Source of the DNA: Solirubrobacteraceae bacterium
GTDB lineage: Bacteria > Actinomycetota > Thermoleophilia > Solirubrobacterales > Solirubrobacteraceae
DNA length: 64,000 bases
Direction of reading: 5' to 3'
Assembly (NCBI GenBank): GCA_025934395.1
Contig: JAICYC010000001.1
Span: forward strand, 1 to 64,000
The position numbers and the translations under genes were made by a program. Of the stretch, positions 1 to 7,824 are shown piece by piece (position 1 is the stretch's first letter; each line of letters opens with the position of its first letter). Below the pieces are notes generated by a model. That model searched no databases and had not been told where the DNA came from. It saw only the letters and a program-made list of their open reading frames with translations.

Positions 1-310
<310 letters not shown>

Positions 311-311
311 C

Positions 312-355
312 TAAAATCTGAGTCAGATTATGGCAGATTTTATGCCCCGCTTCAA
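312..355 (-). promoter_or_regulatory. dnaK promoter overlapped by a 9-bp inverted repeat
   Basis: On the minus strand TTGAAG (350-355) and CATAAT (327-332) are separated by exactly 17 bases. The -10 box lies inside a perfect inverted repeat TAAAATCTG (312-320) / CAGATTTTA (334-342), which contains a second one, AATCTGA-G-TCAGATT (315-329). The stretch is strikingly A/T-rich for this genome. The layout suggests a repressor operator. It is neither the CIRCE sequence nor the HspR HAIR consensus (CTTGAGT-N7-ACTCAAG). Confidence 0.7.
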
Positions 356-416
356 GCAGGCAAAAGCCCTGCAAACGGGGATGACGCGATGAGATCGGGA
401 GGAAGGGCTCGGCGGA

Positions 417-437
417 AGGGCCCGCCCGGAGGGCCCT
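417..437. terminator. Hairpin between the IS element and dnaK, possible terminator
   Basis: Perfect 7-bp arms AGGGCCC (417-423) and GGGCCCT (431-437) with a 7-base loop and no T-tract. Before the IS insertion this lay about 60 bases past the PucR-family stop codon and ahead of the dnaK promoter. I see nothing else between 356 and 494. Confidence 0.3.
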
Positions 438-494
438 GTCTCGCGGCGCGACGCCGGCCGCCCCGGGCGGAGACCGCGTCCCGGGCGCCCGCCG

Positions 495-529
495 GCTAGC
501 TGTAGTTCCTGAGCACGTTGTTCATCCGG
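495..529. repeat. Left target duplication (495-500) and left terminal inverted repeat (501-529) of the IS element
   Basis: GCTAGC at 495-500 is repeated directly at 1547-1552. The element starts TGTA and its first 29 bases match the reverse complement of 1518-1546 at 22 of 29 positions; the longest shared blocks are GAGCA and GTTGTTCA. Confidence 0.88.
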
Positions 530-1546
530 TCCTCCTTGGAGGCTGGTGGTGTCGAAGCCCCAGTACCAAGGAGAAACCGGATGAAGCTGCACGGTAATGC
601 TGCTCTGTCATTTAGGCAGCGGGAGCGGATGGTTCGTCGCGTTGTCGATCAGGGGTGGTCGTTGAGGGAGGCTGCCTTGGCGGCTGAGGTCAGCGTTCGC
701 ACGGCGGGGAAGTGGGTGGCGCGTTATCGCGCCGAAGGGTCTAGCGGGCTGTTGGATCGCTCCTCGGCGCCGCTTTTCGTTGCCAATCGCAGCGATGAGC
801 AGCTGGTGGCGGCGATCGTGGCGTTGCGTCGGTTGCGGTTCACGGGCCCGGAGATCGCTGAGGTGTTGGGTCGGCCGGTCTCGACGGTGTCGGGGATCTT
901 GACCAGGATCGGGATGGGCCGCCTGGGCCGGCTGGGACTCGAGCCCGCTGAGCGCTATGAACGCTCGGTCCCGGGAGAGCTGATCCACATTGATGTCAAG
1001 AAGCTCGGCAGGATCCAGGGCGAGCGGGCAAGCGGATCACCGGCGTCAAACGAAACCATGAGCCAAGGCGAACCGACCGGGACGGGATCGAACGCCGGAT
1101 CATCGGCTGGGAGTGCGTGCACATCGCGATCGATGACGCCACCCGCCTCGCCTACGCAGAGGTGCTCCCGGACGAGAAAGCCACCACGGCGATCGGGTTC
1201 CTCAAACGAGCTCTGGCGTTCTTTGCGCGCCACGGGATGAAGGTCCGAGAGCTGCTGACCGACAACGGCGCGCCCTACCGCTCGACAGTGCACGCGATTG
1301 CCTGCCGCACCCTTGGCATCCGCCACCTACGCACCAGGCCCCACCGGCCACAGACCAACGGCAAGGCCGAGCGGTTCATCCGCACCCTGCTCTCGGGCTG
1401 GGCCTACGGAGCCATCTACCGCAACAGCCAAGAGCGCACAGCGGCCCTTGACGGCTGGCTATGGACCTACAACCATCGACGCCCACACCAAGCAATCGGG
1501 CGCCAGACACCCATCACCCGCCTGAACAACCTGCTCGGGTCTTACA
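501..1546 (+). mobile_element. IS481-family insertion sequence (1046 bp)
   Basis: The element has 29-bp imperfect terminal inverted repeats beginning TGTA, a single transposase reading region and a 6-bp GCTAGC target duplication. A 6-bp duplication at NCTAGN is the known target preference of IS481. If the element and one GCTAGC copy are removed, the empty site is a 26-bp perfect palindrome with arms GCGCCCGCCG and CGGCGGGCGC around GCTAGC, which contains the stop codon of the PucR-family gene. The insertion therefore left that gene intact. The transposase stop codon (TAG, 1549-1551) lies in the target duplication and is not part of the element. Confidence 0.92.
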
Positions 1547-1551
1547 GCTAG
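581..1551 (+). pseudogene. IS481-family DDE transposase, frameshifted
   Basis: Cut-and-join transposase of the IS. From ATG 581 (ribosome site AAGGAG, 568-573) the protein has an N-terminal helix-turn-helix (SLREAALAAEVSVRTAGKW) and a DDE integrase core. First Asp: HIDVKK, residue about 138. Second Asp: TDNGAPY, codon 1261. Glu: GKAERFIRT, codon 1369. The second Asp and Glu are 35 residues apart, as in DD(35)E enzymes. Reading moves from frame 2 to frame 1 near 1018 (IQ, then GRAGKRITGV), a -1 shift between the first and second Asp. All catalytic residues survive, so this is a recent frameshift, a programmed shift or a sequencing error. No strong slippery heptamer is visible. Confidence 0.88.
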
Positions 1552-1552
1552 C
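1518..1552. repeat. Right terminal inverted repeat (1518-1546) and right target duplication (1547-1552)
   Basis: The right end finishes CTTACA, the inverse of the left TGTA end, and is followed directly by GCTAGC. That hexamer supplies the TAG stop of the transposase (1549-1551) and, on the other strand, the TAG stop of the PucR-family gene (1548-1550). Confidence 0.88.
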
Positions 1553-2723
1553 CGGCGGGCGCGACCGGCTCGTACCGGAGCGCCATCTCCAGCGCGAAAC
1601 GCTGCTCGGGGTCCTCGAGCGAGTCGCCGAGCAGCTCCCGCAGCCGCGCCATGCGGTAGCGCACCGTCTGCGGGTGCACACCCAGCTCCGCTGCGATCGC
1701 GCCCTGCGCGCCGCGCAGGCGCAGCCACTGCAGAAGCGTCGCCTCCAGGCGCGCTCGGCTCGCGGCGGTCTGGCCGTCGAGCGGCGCGAGCAGCCGCGAG
1801 CGGAGCGCGGCGACGATCTCCGGCGCGGACCCGAGCGCGATCTCCGCGAGGCGCTCCTCGGCGATCACGAGCGGCCGCTGATCGGAGGCGAGGCGCAGGG
1901 CGTGGCGCGCGAGCCGCAGCGAACTGCGCGCGTCCCCGGGCGCGACCGTGGGGCCCACCGCGACGCGCAGGCCGAGATCGGCGGCGCCGGACGCCTCGCG
2001 CTCCAGCGCGGCCGGGTCGGGGACTATGAACCCGGTCATCTCTCCCGTGCGCACAGTGAGCGCGTCGCCGCTCAGCCGCCGCCGCGCGCGCTGCGGCTCG
2101 GCGCCGTCGACCGCGAGGCACGCCACGGCGCGCGGCAGCGGCCAGCGCGCCGCCTCCGCCGCGCGCGCGAGCTCCGCGTCGGCGAGGGGGCCCCCGGCGA
2201 GCAGCATCTCCACGAGCTCGGCGCGGCGGCGGTCGAGATCGCCCGCGTCGCTCAGCTGCGCGGCGGCGTAGCCCTCCACCGACTCGCCCGCGAGGCGATC
2301 GATGTACGCGAACATCGCCTCGGCGAGGTTGCGCTGCGTCTCGGGCGAGGCGCCCGCCCCGGCGGCGACGTCGCTCATGCGCCGCCACGCCATCCGCGCG
2401 CCCACGCGGTAGGCGGCCTGCAGCGCGTCGAGGCTGCGGCCGGCGCGGTACTCGCCGGCGCCGATCCGCCGGTACACCTCGCCGGTTGCAGCGGACTGCT
2501 CCTCGCCGATGAAGCGGCGGAGCGCGATCTCCGTGCCGGCCCTCACCGCCCGGCCGAACGCGCCCTCCATCGGACGCCGGTACGCGGCGACCTCGCGCTG
2601 GATCGCCGCGACGAGCTCGTCTGCGATCGCCGGCAGCGCCGCGCGGATCCGCTCCAGCGTTGCGTCGTCGAGCCAGTTATCTGTGTTCTCGACATAGTTT
2701 TTCCAACCAATATTCGCGGCCAT
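1548..2723 (-). CDS. PucR/CdaR-family transcriptional regulator
   Basis: DNA-binding regulator of 391 residues. The C-terminal 60 residues form the PucR helix-turn-helix (LRGAQGAIAAELGVHPQTVR, then YRMARLRELLG). The centre resembles the CdaR GGDEF-like domain and the N-terminus is a helical sensor region. I chose ATG 2723 (MAANIGW) because upstream codons to 3032 read as antisense of the desaturase. It is transcribed away from the fatty acid desaturase across a 40-bp gap, so that gene is a plausible target. The final codons Pro-Ala-Gly-stop lie in the palindrome hit by the IS, and the coding sequence is preserved by the target duplication. Confidence 0.85.
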   Translation of the reverse strand: MAANIGWKNYVENTDNWLDDATLERIRAALPAIADELVAAIQREVAAYRRPMEGAFGRAVRAGTEIALRRFIGEEQSAATGEVYRRIGAGEYRAGRSLDALQAAYRVGARMAWRRMSDVAAGAGASPETQRNLAEAMFAYIDRLAGESVEGYAAAQLSDAGDLDRRRAELVEMLLAGGPLADAELARAAEAARWPLPRAVACLAVDGAEPQRARRRLSGDALTVRTGEMTGFIVPDPAALEREASGAADLGLRVAVGPTVAPGDARSSLRLARHALRLASDQRPLVIAEERLAEIALGSAPEIVAALRSRLLAPLDGQTAASRARLEATLLQWLRLRGAQGAIAAELGVHPQTVRYRMARLRELLGDSLEDPEQRFALEMALRYEPVAPAG

Positions 2724-2751
2724 CTGCCAAGAACATACCGCCGCGAGCGCA

Positions 2752-2757
2752 TATCTT
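2752..2757 (+). promoter_or_regulatory. -10 box TATCTT for the desaturase (6 nt to GTG)
   Basis: The spacing implies a leaderless mRNA starting at or next to GTG 2764. Confidence 0.5.
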
Positions 2758-2763
2758 CGCCTC

Positions 2764-3753
2764 GTGGCCGCTTCCCCCGGCACGGCGCCGATGCAGCGCC
2801 CTGCGCAACCCCTGCCTCCGAGCACGGATTCCGCTCCCACCCCCGAGCGCACGATGAGCCGCCTGGAGCGCAACGCGAACATCGCTGCGGTGGTCGTTCC
2901 GTTCCTCGCGGTGCTCGGCGGCGCGGTGGTGCTGTGGAGACACTTCCTCGGACCGCGTGACCTCGCGATCCTCGCGGTGATGTACTTGCTGAGCGCGGGT
3001 GGCGTGACCGTCGGCTTCCATCGCCTGCTCACGCACCGCGCGTTCCAGACCCGGCCGTGGCTCCGCTACACGCTCGCCGTGCTCGGATCGCTCTCGGTCC
3101 AGGGCGGGGTCATCGACTGGGTGGCCGACCATCGCAAGCACCACACCTTCACCGACGAAGACGGCGACCCGCACAGCCCCCACGCGGGCGCGGGCGCTGG
3201 GCTGAGGGGGATGCTCACGGGTCTGTGGCACGCCCACGTGGGCTGGCTGTTCGAGACGCACGGGCAGGCGTCCTCGAAACGCTTCGCGCCCGATCTCGTG
3301 CAGGACCCGGTGATGCGCCGCATCAACCGGGGCTTCCCGCTGATCGCGCTCGCGAGCCTGCTGGTGCCGTTCCTGCTGGGCTTCGCGCTGAGCGGCGGCT
3401 CGCTCGTGGACGGGGGCCTCTCGGCGCTGCTGTGGGGCGGGCTGGTGCGGATCTTCCTCGTGCACCACGTCACGTGGAGCATCAACTCGATCTGCCACTT
3501 CTTCGGCCGGCGCCGGTTCGAGACCGACGACGAGTCCACCAACGTGTTCTGGCTCGCGCTGCCCTCGCTCGGCGAGGCGTGGCACCACAACCACCACGCG
3601 TTCCCCCGCTCCGCCTTCCACGGGCTGCGCTGGTACGAGCTCGACCCGTCCGGCTGGCTGATCCTCGGACTGGAGCGCGTGGGCCTGGCGTGGGACGTCG
3701 TGAAGGTGACGCCCGAGACCGCGCGGGCGAAGCTCGCCCGCGAGCGCGTCTGA
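2764..3753 (+). CDS. Membrane fatty acid desaturase (acyl-CoA/acyl-lipid delta-9 type)
   Basis: Di-iron enzyme that puts a double bond into fatty acyl chains at the membrane. It has 329 residues and the three histidine boxes of the family: HRLLTHR (HX4H), HRKHH (HX2HH) and WHHNHHAF (HX2HH). Hydrophobic segments flank the boxes (IAAVVVPFLAVLGGAVVLW, LAILAVMYLLSAGGVTVGF, and around LIALASLLVPFLLGF). GTG 2764 is chosen from the TATCTT box six bases upstream; the Pro/Ser-rich first 30 residues are probably unstructured, so a start at the internal Met-Ser-Arg-Leu is possible. The PucR-type regulator is divergent. Confidence 0.92.
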   Translation: MAASPGTAPMQRPAQPLPPSTDSAPTPERTMSRLERNANIAAVVVPFLAVLGGAVVLWRHFLGPRDLAILAVMYLLSAGGVTVGFHRLLTHRAFQTRPWLRYTLAVLGSLSVQGGVIDWVADHRKHHTFTDEDGDPHSPHAGAGAGLRGMLTGLWHAHVGWLFETHGQASSKRFAPDLVQDPVMRRINRGFPLIALASLLVPFLLGFALSGGSLVDGGLSALLWGGLVRIFLVHHVTWSINSICHFFGRRRFETDDESTNVFWLALPSLGEAWHHNHHAFPRSAFHGLRWYELDPSGWLILGLERVGLAWDVVKVTPETARAKLARERV

Positions 3754-3793
3754 GGCCGCCCGCCCACCGGGCGCACCGGCGCTCGCGCGGCGC

Positions 3794-3799
3794 TACCTT
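3794..3799 (+). promoter_or_regulatory. -10 box TACCTT (6 nt to ATG 3806)
   Basis: Fits leaderless transcription of the hemolysin III gene. Confidence 0.45.
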
Positions 3800-3805
3800 G
3801 TCTGC

Positions 3806-4462
3806 ATGAGCGAGGCGGCGCTTCCCGCGATCAAGCCCCGGCTGCGCGGCGTCTCCCACGAGTACGCGTTCTTCGTCTCGCTGGCCACCGGCGCGGCGCT
3901 GATCGTGGCGGCCTCCGACGGCCGCGCACGCCTCGCCGCGGGGGTCTACGCGGTCGCGCTCTCCGCTCTGCTCGGCACGAGCGCGCTCTATCACCGCGTG
4001 ACCTGGCGCCCGCGCGCACGCCGCTGGATGCGCCGCCTGGACCACTCGATGATCTTCGTGCTGATCGCGGGCACCTACACGCCGGTCGCGCTGCTCGCGC
4101 TGCACGGCTCGCTGGCGAGCACGATCCTGATCGTCGTGTGGGCGGGGGCGCTGGGCGGCGCGATCTTCAAGCTCGCATGGATCGACGCGCCCAAGTGGCT
4201 GCTCGCCGCGATCTACGTCGCGCTCGGCTGGGTGTCGGTGGCGATCTTCGGCCAGCTCCCCGCCGCGATCGGGTGGCTCGGCGTGGCGGGCCTCGCCGCG
4301 GGCGGGCTGCTCTACACGATCGGCGCGGTGGTCTACGCGAGCGGCCGGCCGAACCCGTGGCCGCGCGTGTTCGGCTACCACGAGGTGTTCCATGCGCTGG
4401 TGCTCGCCGCGGCGGCGCTGCACTACGCCGTGATCGCCTTCGACGTGCTGCCGCGCGGCTGA
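3806..4462 (+). CDS. Hemolysin III / PAQR-family membrane protein (TrhA-like)
   Basis: Seven-helix membrane protein of 218 residues. It has the family's His/Ser/Asp features: GVSHEYAFFVSL at the start, LYHRVTWRP, RRLDHSMIFVLIAGTYTP in the middle, and GYHEVFHALVLAAAALHY at the end. The spaced histidines match the metal site of PAQR proteins. Bacterial members (YqfA/TrhA) are linked to membrane lipid homeostasis, which fits the desaturase just upstream. The two genes are 52 bp apart and this one has its own -10 box, so co-transcription is not required. It converges on nth. Confidence 0.9.
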   Translation: MSEAALPAIKPRLRGVSHEYAFFVSLATGAALIVAASDGRARLAAGVYAVALSALLGTSALYHRVTWRPRARRWMRRLDHSMIFVLIAGTYTPVALLALHGSLASTILIVVWAGALGGAIFKLAWIDAPKWLLAAIYVALGWVSVAIFGQLPAAIGWLGVAGLAAGGLLYTIGAVVYASGRPNPWPRVFGYHEVFHALVLAAAALHYAVIAFDVLPRG

Positions 4463-4476
4463 GCAGCGCGCCGCGC
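4453..4476. terminator. Inverted repeat at the end of the hemolysin III gene
   Basis: Arms GCGCGGC (4453-4459) and GCCGCGC (4470-4476) enclose a 10-base loop that carries the TGA stop. It is followed by no T-tract. It lies between convergent genes. Confidence 0.4.
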
Positions 4477-4519
4477 TCGGCGGGCCCACCCGCCGCCATC
4501 GCCCTACCCCCTCGTCCAT

Positions 4520-5233
4520 CTAGACGAACAGCTTGCGGCTCGGGCACATCCGCGCCAGCGCGCACGCCCTGCACTGCGGCCGGCGGGCATGGCACGTGCG
4601 GCGGCCGTGGCGGAGCAGGTTGACGTGCAGCTCGAGCTCACTGCCGGCGGGCGTGAGCGCGAGCATCTCATCGTGGAGCTCCTCGAACGGCGCGAGGGGG
4701 CGCAGGAGCTCCAGGCGCATGCCCACGCGCGAGACGTGCGTGTCCACCGGCACGTCGTGGCGGCCGTAGGCGAACAGCAGCACGCACGCGGCGGTCTTGC
4801 GCCCGACACCCGGGAGGGCCACGAGGTAATCGCGCGCCTGCACCAGCGGCGCGTCCCTCAGCCAGTCCAGCGAGAGCTCGTGCGGGGGATCGCGGGGGTC
4901 GGCGGTGATCGCGCGCAGGATCGCCTGGATCCGCTGCGACTTGACCTTCGAGATGCCGCCGGGCCTGATCGCCTCCTCGACCTCCGCGACGGGCGCGTCG
5001 CGCACCTGCTCCCACAGCGGGAAGCGCTCGCGCAGGCGCAGGTAGGCCACGTCCCGGTTGCGGTCGTTGGTGGACTGCGAGAGCACCGTGAGCACGAGCT
5101 CGGCGAGCGGATGCCCGTGGGGCGCCATCGAGGGCACGCCGTAGACGTCGATCAGCCGCTCGCGTACGCGCGCCACCCGCGCGCGCGAGGGCACGCGCCA
5201 CCGCTCGGCGGGTGTGAGCGTGCGCGCCGGCAT
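4520..5233 (-). CDS. nth: Endonuclease III (DNA glycosylase/AP lyase)
   Basis: Base-excision repair enzyme for oxidised pyrimidines, 237 residues. The helix-hairpin-helix ALPGVGRKTAACVLLFAYG carries the catalytic Lys, and DVPVDTHVSRVG carries the catalytic Asp. The C-terminal iron-sulfur motif is complete: CHARRPQCRACALARMC gives Cys-X6-Cys-X2-Cys-X5-Cys. ATG 5233 is chosen because TACGGT lies exactly six bases upstream. The gene is divergent from an alpha/beta hydrolase across 32 bp. Confidence 0.95.
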   Translation of the reverse strand: MPARTLTPAERWRVPSRARVARVRERLIDVYGVPSMAPHGHPLAELVLTVLSQSTNDRNRDVAYLRLRERFPLWEQVRDAPVAEVEEAIRPGGISKVKSQRIQAILRAITADPRDPPHELSLDWLRDAPLVQARDYLVALPGVGRKTAACVLLFAYGRHDVPVDTHVSRVGMRLELLRPLAPFEELHDEMLALTPAGSELELHVNLLRHGRRTCHARRPQCRACALARMCPSRKLFV

Positions 5234-5239
5234 CGCCCC

Positions 5240-5259
5240 ACCGTACCCGGCTATATCCT
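5240..5259. promoter_or_regulatory. Divergent -10 boxes for nth (TACGGT, minus) and the hydrolase (TATCCT, plus)
   Basis: TACGGT occupies 5240-5245 on the minus strand, 6 nt before ATG 5233. TATCCT occupies 5254-5259 on the plus strand, 6 nt before GTG 5266. The two promoters face away from each other within 32 bp. Confidence 0.5.
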
Positions 5260-5265
5260 CGCCGC

Positions 5266-6099
5266 GTGCCCGCGCCCCTCGACCCTCGGCACACGAGCGA
5301 GAACCACGGCGAGCTCGACGGGCTGCCCGTGTACTGGCGAGCAGCGCCCTCGCCGCCCGGTGAGGCCGTGCCGCTGTACCTGCACGGCGTGCCCACCAAC
5401 TCCGACGACTGGCTGGGAATGCTCGAGCGCACCGGCGGGATCGCACCCGACCTGCCCGGGTTCGGGCGCTCCGGCAAGTCCGGGTCGCGCGCGTACACGA
5501 TGGCCGAGTACGACCGCTTCATCGAGGGCTTCCTCGACATGCTCGGGATCGAGCGCGTGCGCCTGCTCGTGCACGACTGGGGCGGCGTGGGGCTCCTCTT
5601 CGCCCAGCGCCTGCCCGAGCGGATCGAGCGGGTGGCGGTCGTCAACGCCGTGCCGCTGCTGCCCGGCTACCGCTGGCACCGCACCGCGCGGATCTGGCGC
5701 ACGCGGCTGCTCGGCGAGCTCTCGATGGGCACGATCGGCCCGGTGACGCTGCGGCTGCTCTCGCGCGAGTCGAACGTCACCCCCGGGCCGATGCCTAAGG
5801 ACTGGCAGCGCAGCGTGCTCGAGCACTTCGACCAGGGCACCCAGCGCGCGATCCTGCGGCTGTACCGCAGCTCCCCGCCGGAGGCGCTCGCCGCCGCGGG
5901 CGCACGGCTCGGGACGCTCGACGTCCCCGCGCTGGTGGCCTGGGGGCTGCGCGATCCCTACATCCCCGCCCGATTCGGCCGCGCGTACGCGGAGGCGCTC
6001 CCGCGCGCGGAGCTGTTCGAGCTGGACGACGCCGGCCATTGGCCGTGGCTCGACCGGCCCGACCTGCTCGACCGGCTCGCGGCGTTCATGAGCGGGTGA
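5266..6099 (+). CDS. Alpha/beta hydrolase of the haloalkane dehalogenase/epoxide hydrolase type
   Basis: Soluble hydrolase of 277 residues. It has the oxyanion motif LYLHGVPTN, an Asp nucleophile in the elbow LLVHDWGGVG, a probable acid in WGLRDPYIP and the catalytic His in DDAGHWPWL. An Asp nucleophile points to dehalogenases and epoxide hydrolases and away from serine esterases; the substrate cannot be read from the sequence. GTG 5266 follows TATCCT by six bases. Its TGA overlaps the GTG of the next gene (GTGA), so the two are co-transcribed. Confidence 0.85.
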   Translation: MPAPLDPRHTSENHGELDGLPVYWRAAPSPPGEAVPLYLHGVPTNSDDWLGMLERTGGIAPDLPGFGRSGKSGSRAYTMAEYDRFIEGFLDMLGIERVRLLVHDWGGVGLLFAQRLPERIERVAVVNAVPLLPGYRWHRTARIWRTRLLGELSMGTIGPVTLRLLSRESNVTPGPMPKDWQRSVLEHFDQGTQRAILRLYRSSPPEALAAAGARLGTLDVPALVAWGLRDPYIPARFGRAYAEALPRAELFELDDAGHWPWLDRPDLLDRLAAFMSG

Positions 6100-7730
6100 G
6101 CAGCGCGGCGCTCAGCGCGGGTGCGGGTGCGGAGGTGAGCGCGCCGCGCGGCGCGCTCGCGTGGGTGCCCGCGTGGGCGCTCACCGCCGTGCTGGGGCTC
6201 GCCTACGTGATCGCCGCGCCGCCGGCGCCCGACCTCGCAGCCGCGAGCTACCGCAGCTGGCTGCTCTCCACCTCCGGCTTCACGCTGTGGGACAACGGCT
6301 GGTACGGCGGCCACCACCTCCCCGCCTACTCGCTGCTCGCACCGGCGCTCGGCGCGCTCGTCGGGCCGCGCCTGCTCGCCGCCGCGTCGATGGCGCTCGC
6401 GACCGCGCTGTTCACGGCCGTGATCCGCGGCCGCTTCCCCCACCGGTCGGTGCGGATCGCCTCGTGGTGGTTCGCCGTCGGCGCGTCGATCGCGCTGCTC
6501 TCCTGCCGCGTGCCGTTCGACCTCGGGCTCGCGCTCGCGCTCGGCGCGCTGCTCCTCGCCCAGCGCGGGCGGCTGCTGCTCGCCGGCGCGCTCGCCGCGC
6601 TCGCCGCGGTGGCGAGCCCCGTCGCGGGCGCGTTCCTCGCGCTCGCGCTCGTGACGTGGGGCCTGCTGGCCCCCGGGCGCAGACGCGCGCTCGCCGCGCT
6701 CACGCTCGCGGTCCTCGTGCCCGTCGGAGCGCTCGTGCTCGTGTTCCCCGAAGGCGGCAGCCAGCCGTTCGTCGCCTCCGCCTTCTACCCCGCGCTGGCG
6801 GGCGTGATCGCGATCGCGCTGCTGATCGGGCGCGCCGAGCCCGAGCTGCGCCTCGGGGCGTGGCTGTACGCGCTCGCGATGACCGCCTCCTACCTCGTGC
6901 CGAGCGCGATGGGCGGCAACGCCGACCGGCTCGGGGCGCTGGCGGCGGGACCCGTGGCCGCGTGCGCGCTCGCGGGGCATCCGGACCGTCGCCGGCGCGT
7001 CGCGCTCGCGGTTCTCGCCCCGTTCCTGCTCTACTGGCAGGCCAACGCGCCCGTGGCGGACTTCTCCAACGCCGTCTCGGATCCCGCCGTCAACGAGTCC
7101 TACTACGCGCCGCTGCTCTCGGAGCTGCGGGCGCTGCACGTCGGCTACGACGCCACGCCCGCACGCGTCGAGGTGGTGCCGAGCGCCGATCACTGGGAGG
7201 CGCGCTGGGTGGCGCCCGCCACGATGATCGCGCGCGGGTGGGAGCGCCAGCTCGACCGCTACCGCAACGGGGTCTTCTACGGCGGGGGCTCCCCGCTCGA
7301 CGCTGCGGGCTACCGCGCGTGGCTCTCGCAGCAGGCGATCGCGTACGTCGCGCTGCCCGACTCGAGGCTCGACTACTCGGCGCGTGCGGAGGCGGCGCTG
7401 CTGCGCAGCGGTCCGCCGTATCTGCGGGAGGTGTGGAGCTCGGAGCATTGGCGGCTGTTCGCGGTGCGCGATCCCACCCCGCTCGCCGCCCCGCCGGCCG
7501 AGCTCACGCGGGTGGGCCACGACTCCTTCACGCTGCGCGCGCCGCGCGCGGGCAGCTACCTCGTGCGCATCCGCTTCACCCCCTACTGGGCGCTCGGGAG
7601 CGGACGGGGCTGTGTCTCGCAGGCGCGCGGCGGCTTCACCGACGTCCGCGTGGGCGGCCCCGAGACCGTGACCGTCACGATCGCGTTCTCGCTGGGGCGG
7701 GTGTTCGATCACGGCGCCAGATGTCGTTGA
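6096..7730 (+). CDS. Polytopic membrane protein of unknown function, GT-C-like
   Basis: A protein of 544 residues with about ten hydrophobic segments in the first 310 residues and a soluble C-terminal part. The stretch LWDNGWYGGHHLPAYSLLAP followed by LGALVGPRLLAAAS resembles the first loop of polyprenyl-phosphate-dependent GT-C glycosyltransferases, but I see no clear catalytic Asp pair. GTG 6096 overlaps the hydrolase stop in GTGA, which decides the start. The C-terminal region (residues about 350-544) has beta-rich segments such as GSYLVRIRFTPYW and may face outside. Substrate and function are unknown. Confidence 0.75.
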   Translation: MSSAALSAGAGAEVSAPRGALAWVPAWALTAVLGLAYVIAAPPAPDLAAASYRSWLLSTSGFTLWDNGWYGGHHLPAYSLLAPALGALVGPRLLAAASMALATALFTAVIRGRFPHRSVRIASWWFAVGASIALLSCRVPFDLGLALALGALLLAQRGRLLLAGALAALAAVASPVAGAFLALALVTWGLLAPGRRRALAALTLAVLVPVGALVLVFPEGGSQPFVASAFYPALAGVIAIALLIGRAEPELRLGAWLYALAMTASYLVPSAMGGNADRLGALAAGPVAACALAGHPDRRRRVALAVLAPFLLYWQANAPVADFSNAVSDPAVNESYYAPLLSELRALHVGYDATPARVEVVPSADHWEARWVAPATMIARGWERQLDRYRNGVFYGGGSPLDAAGYRAWLSQQAIAYVALPDSRLDYSARAEAALLRSGPPYLREVWSSEHWRLFAVRDPTPLAAPPAELTRVGHDSFTLRAPRAGSYLVRIRFTPYWALGSGRGCVSQARGGFTDVRVGGPETVTVTIAFSLGRVFDHGARCR

Positions 7731-7810
7731 GCCCGCCGGCGCCCGGCACCGGCCCACGGCAGACCGATCGCCGCCCCGGACGACGGCCCGCGGCAGCGGG
7801 ATCGATCATC

Positions 7811-7816
7811 TAGGCT
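7811..7816 (+). promoter_or_regulatory. -10 box TAGGCT (8 nt to ATG 7825)
   Basis: One of eight exact TAGGCT boxes at this distance from a start codon in the window. Fits leaderless transcription. Confidence 0.5.
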
Positions 7817-7824
7817 TCTGCGCG

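Noticed and set aside
518-580. Upstream extension of the transposase to ATG 518
   Set aside because: It includes part of the terminal inverted repeat; ATG 581 has a good ribosome site (AAGGAG).
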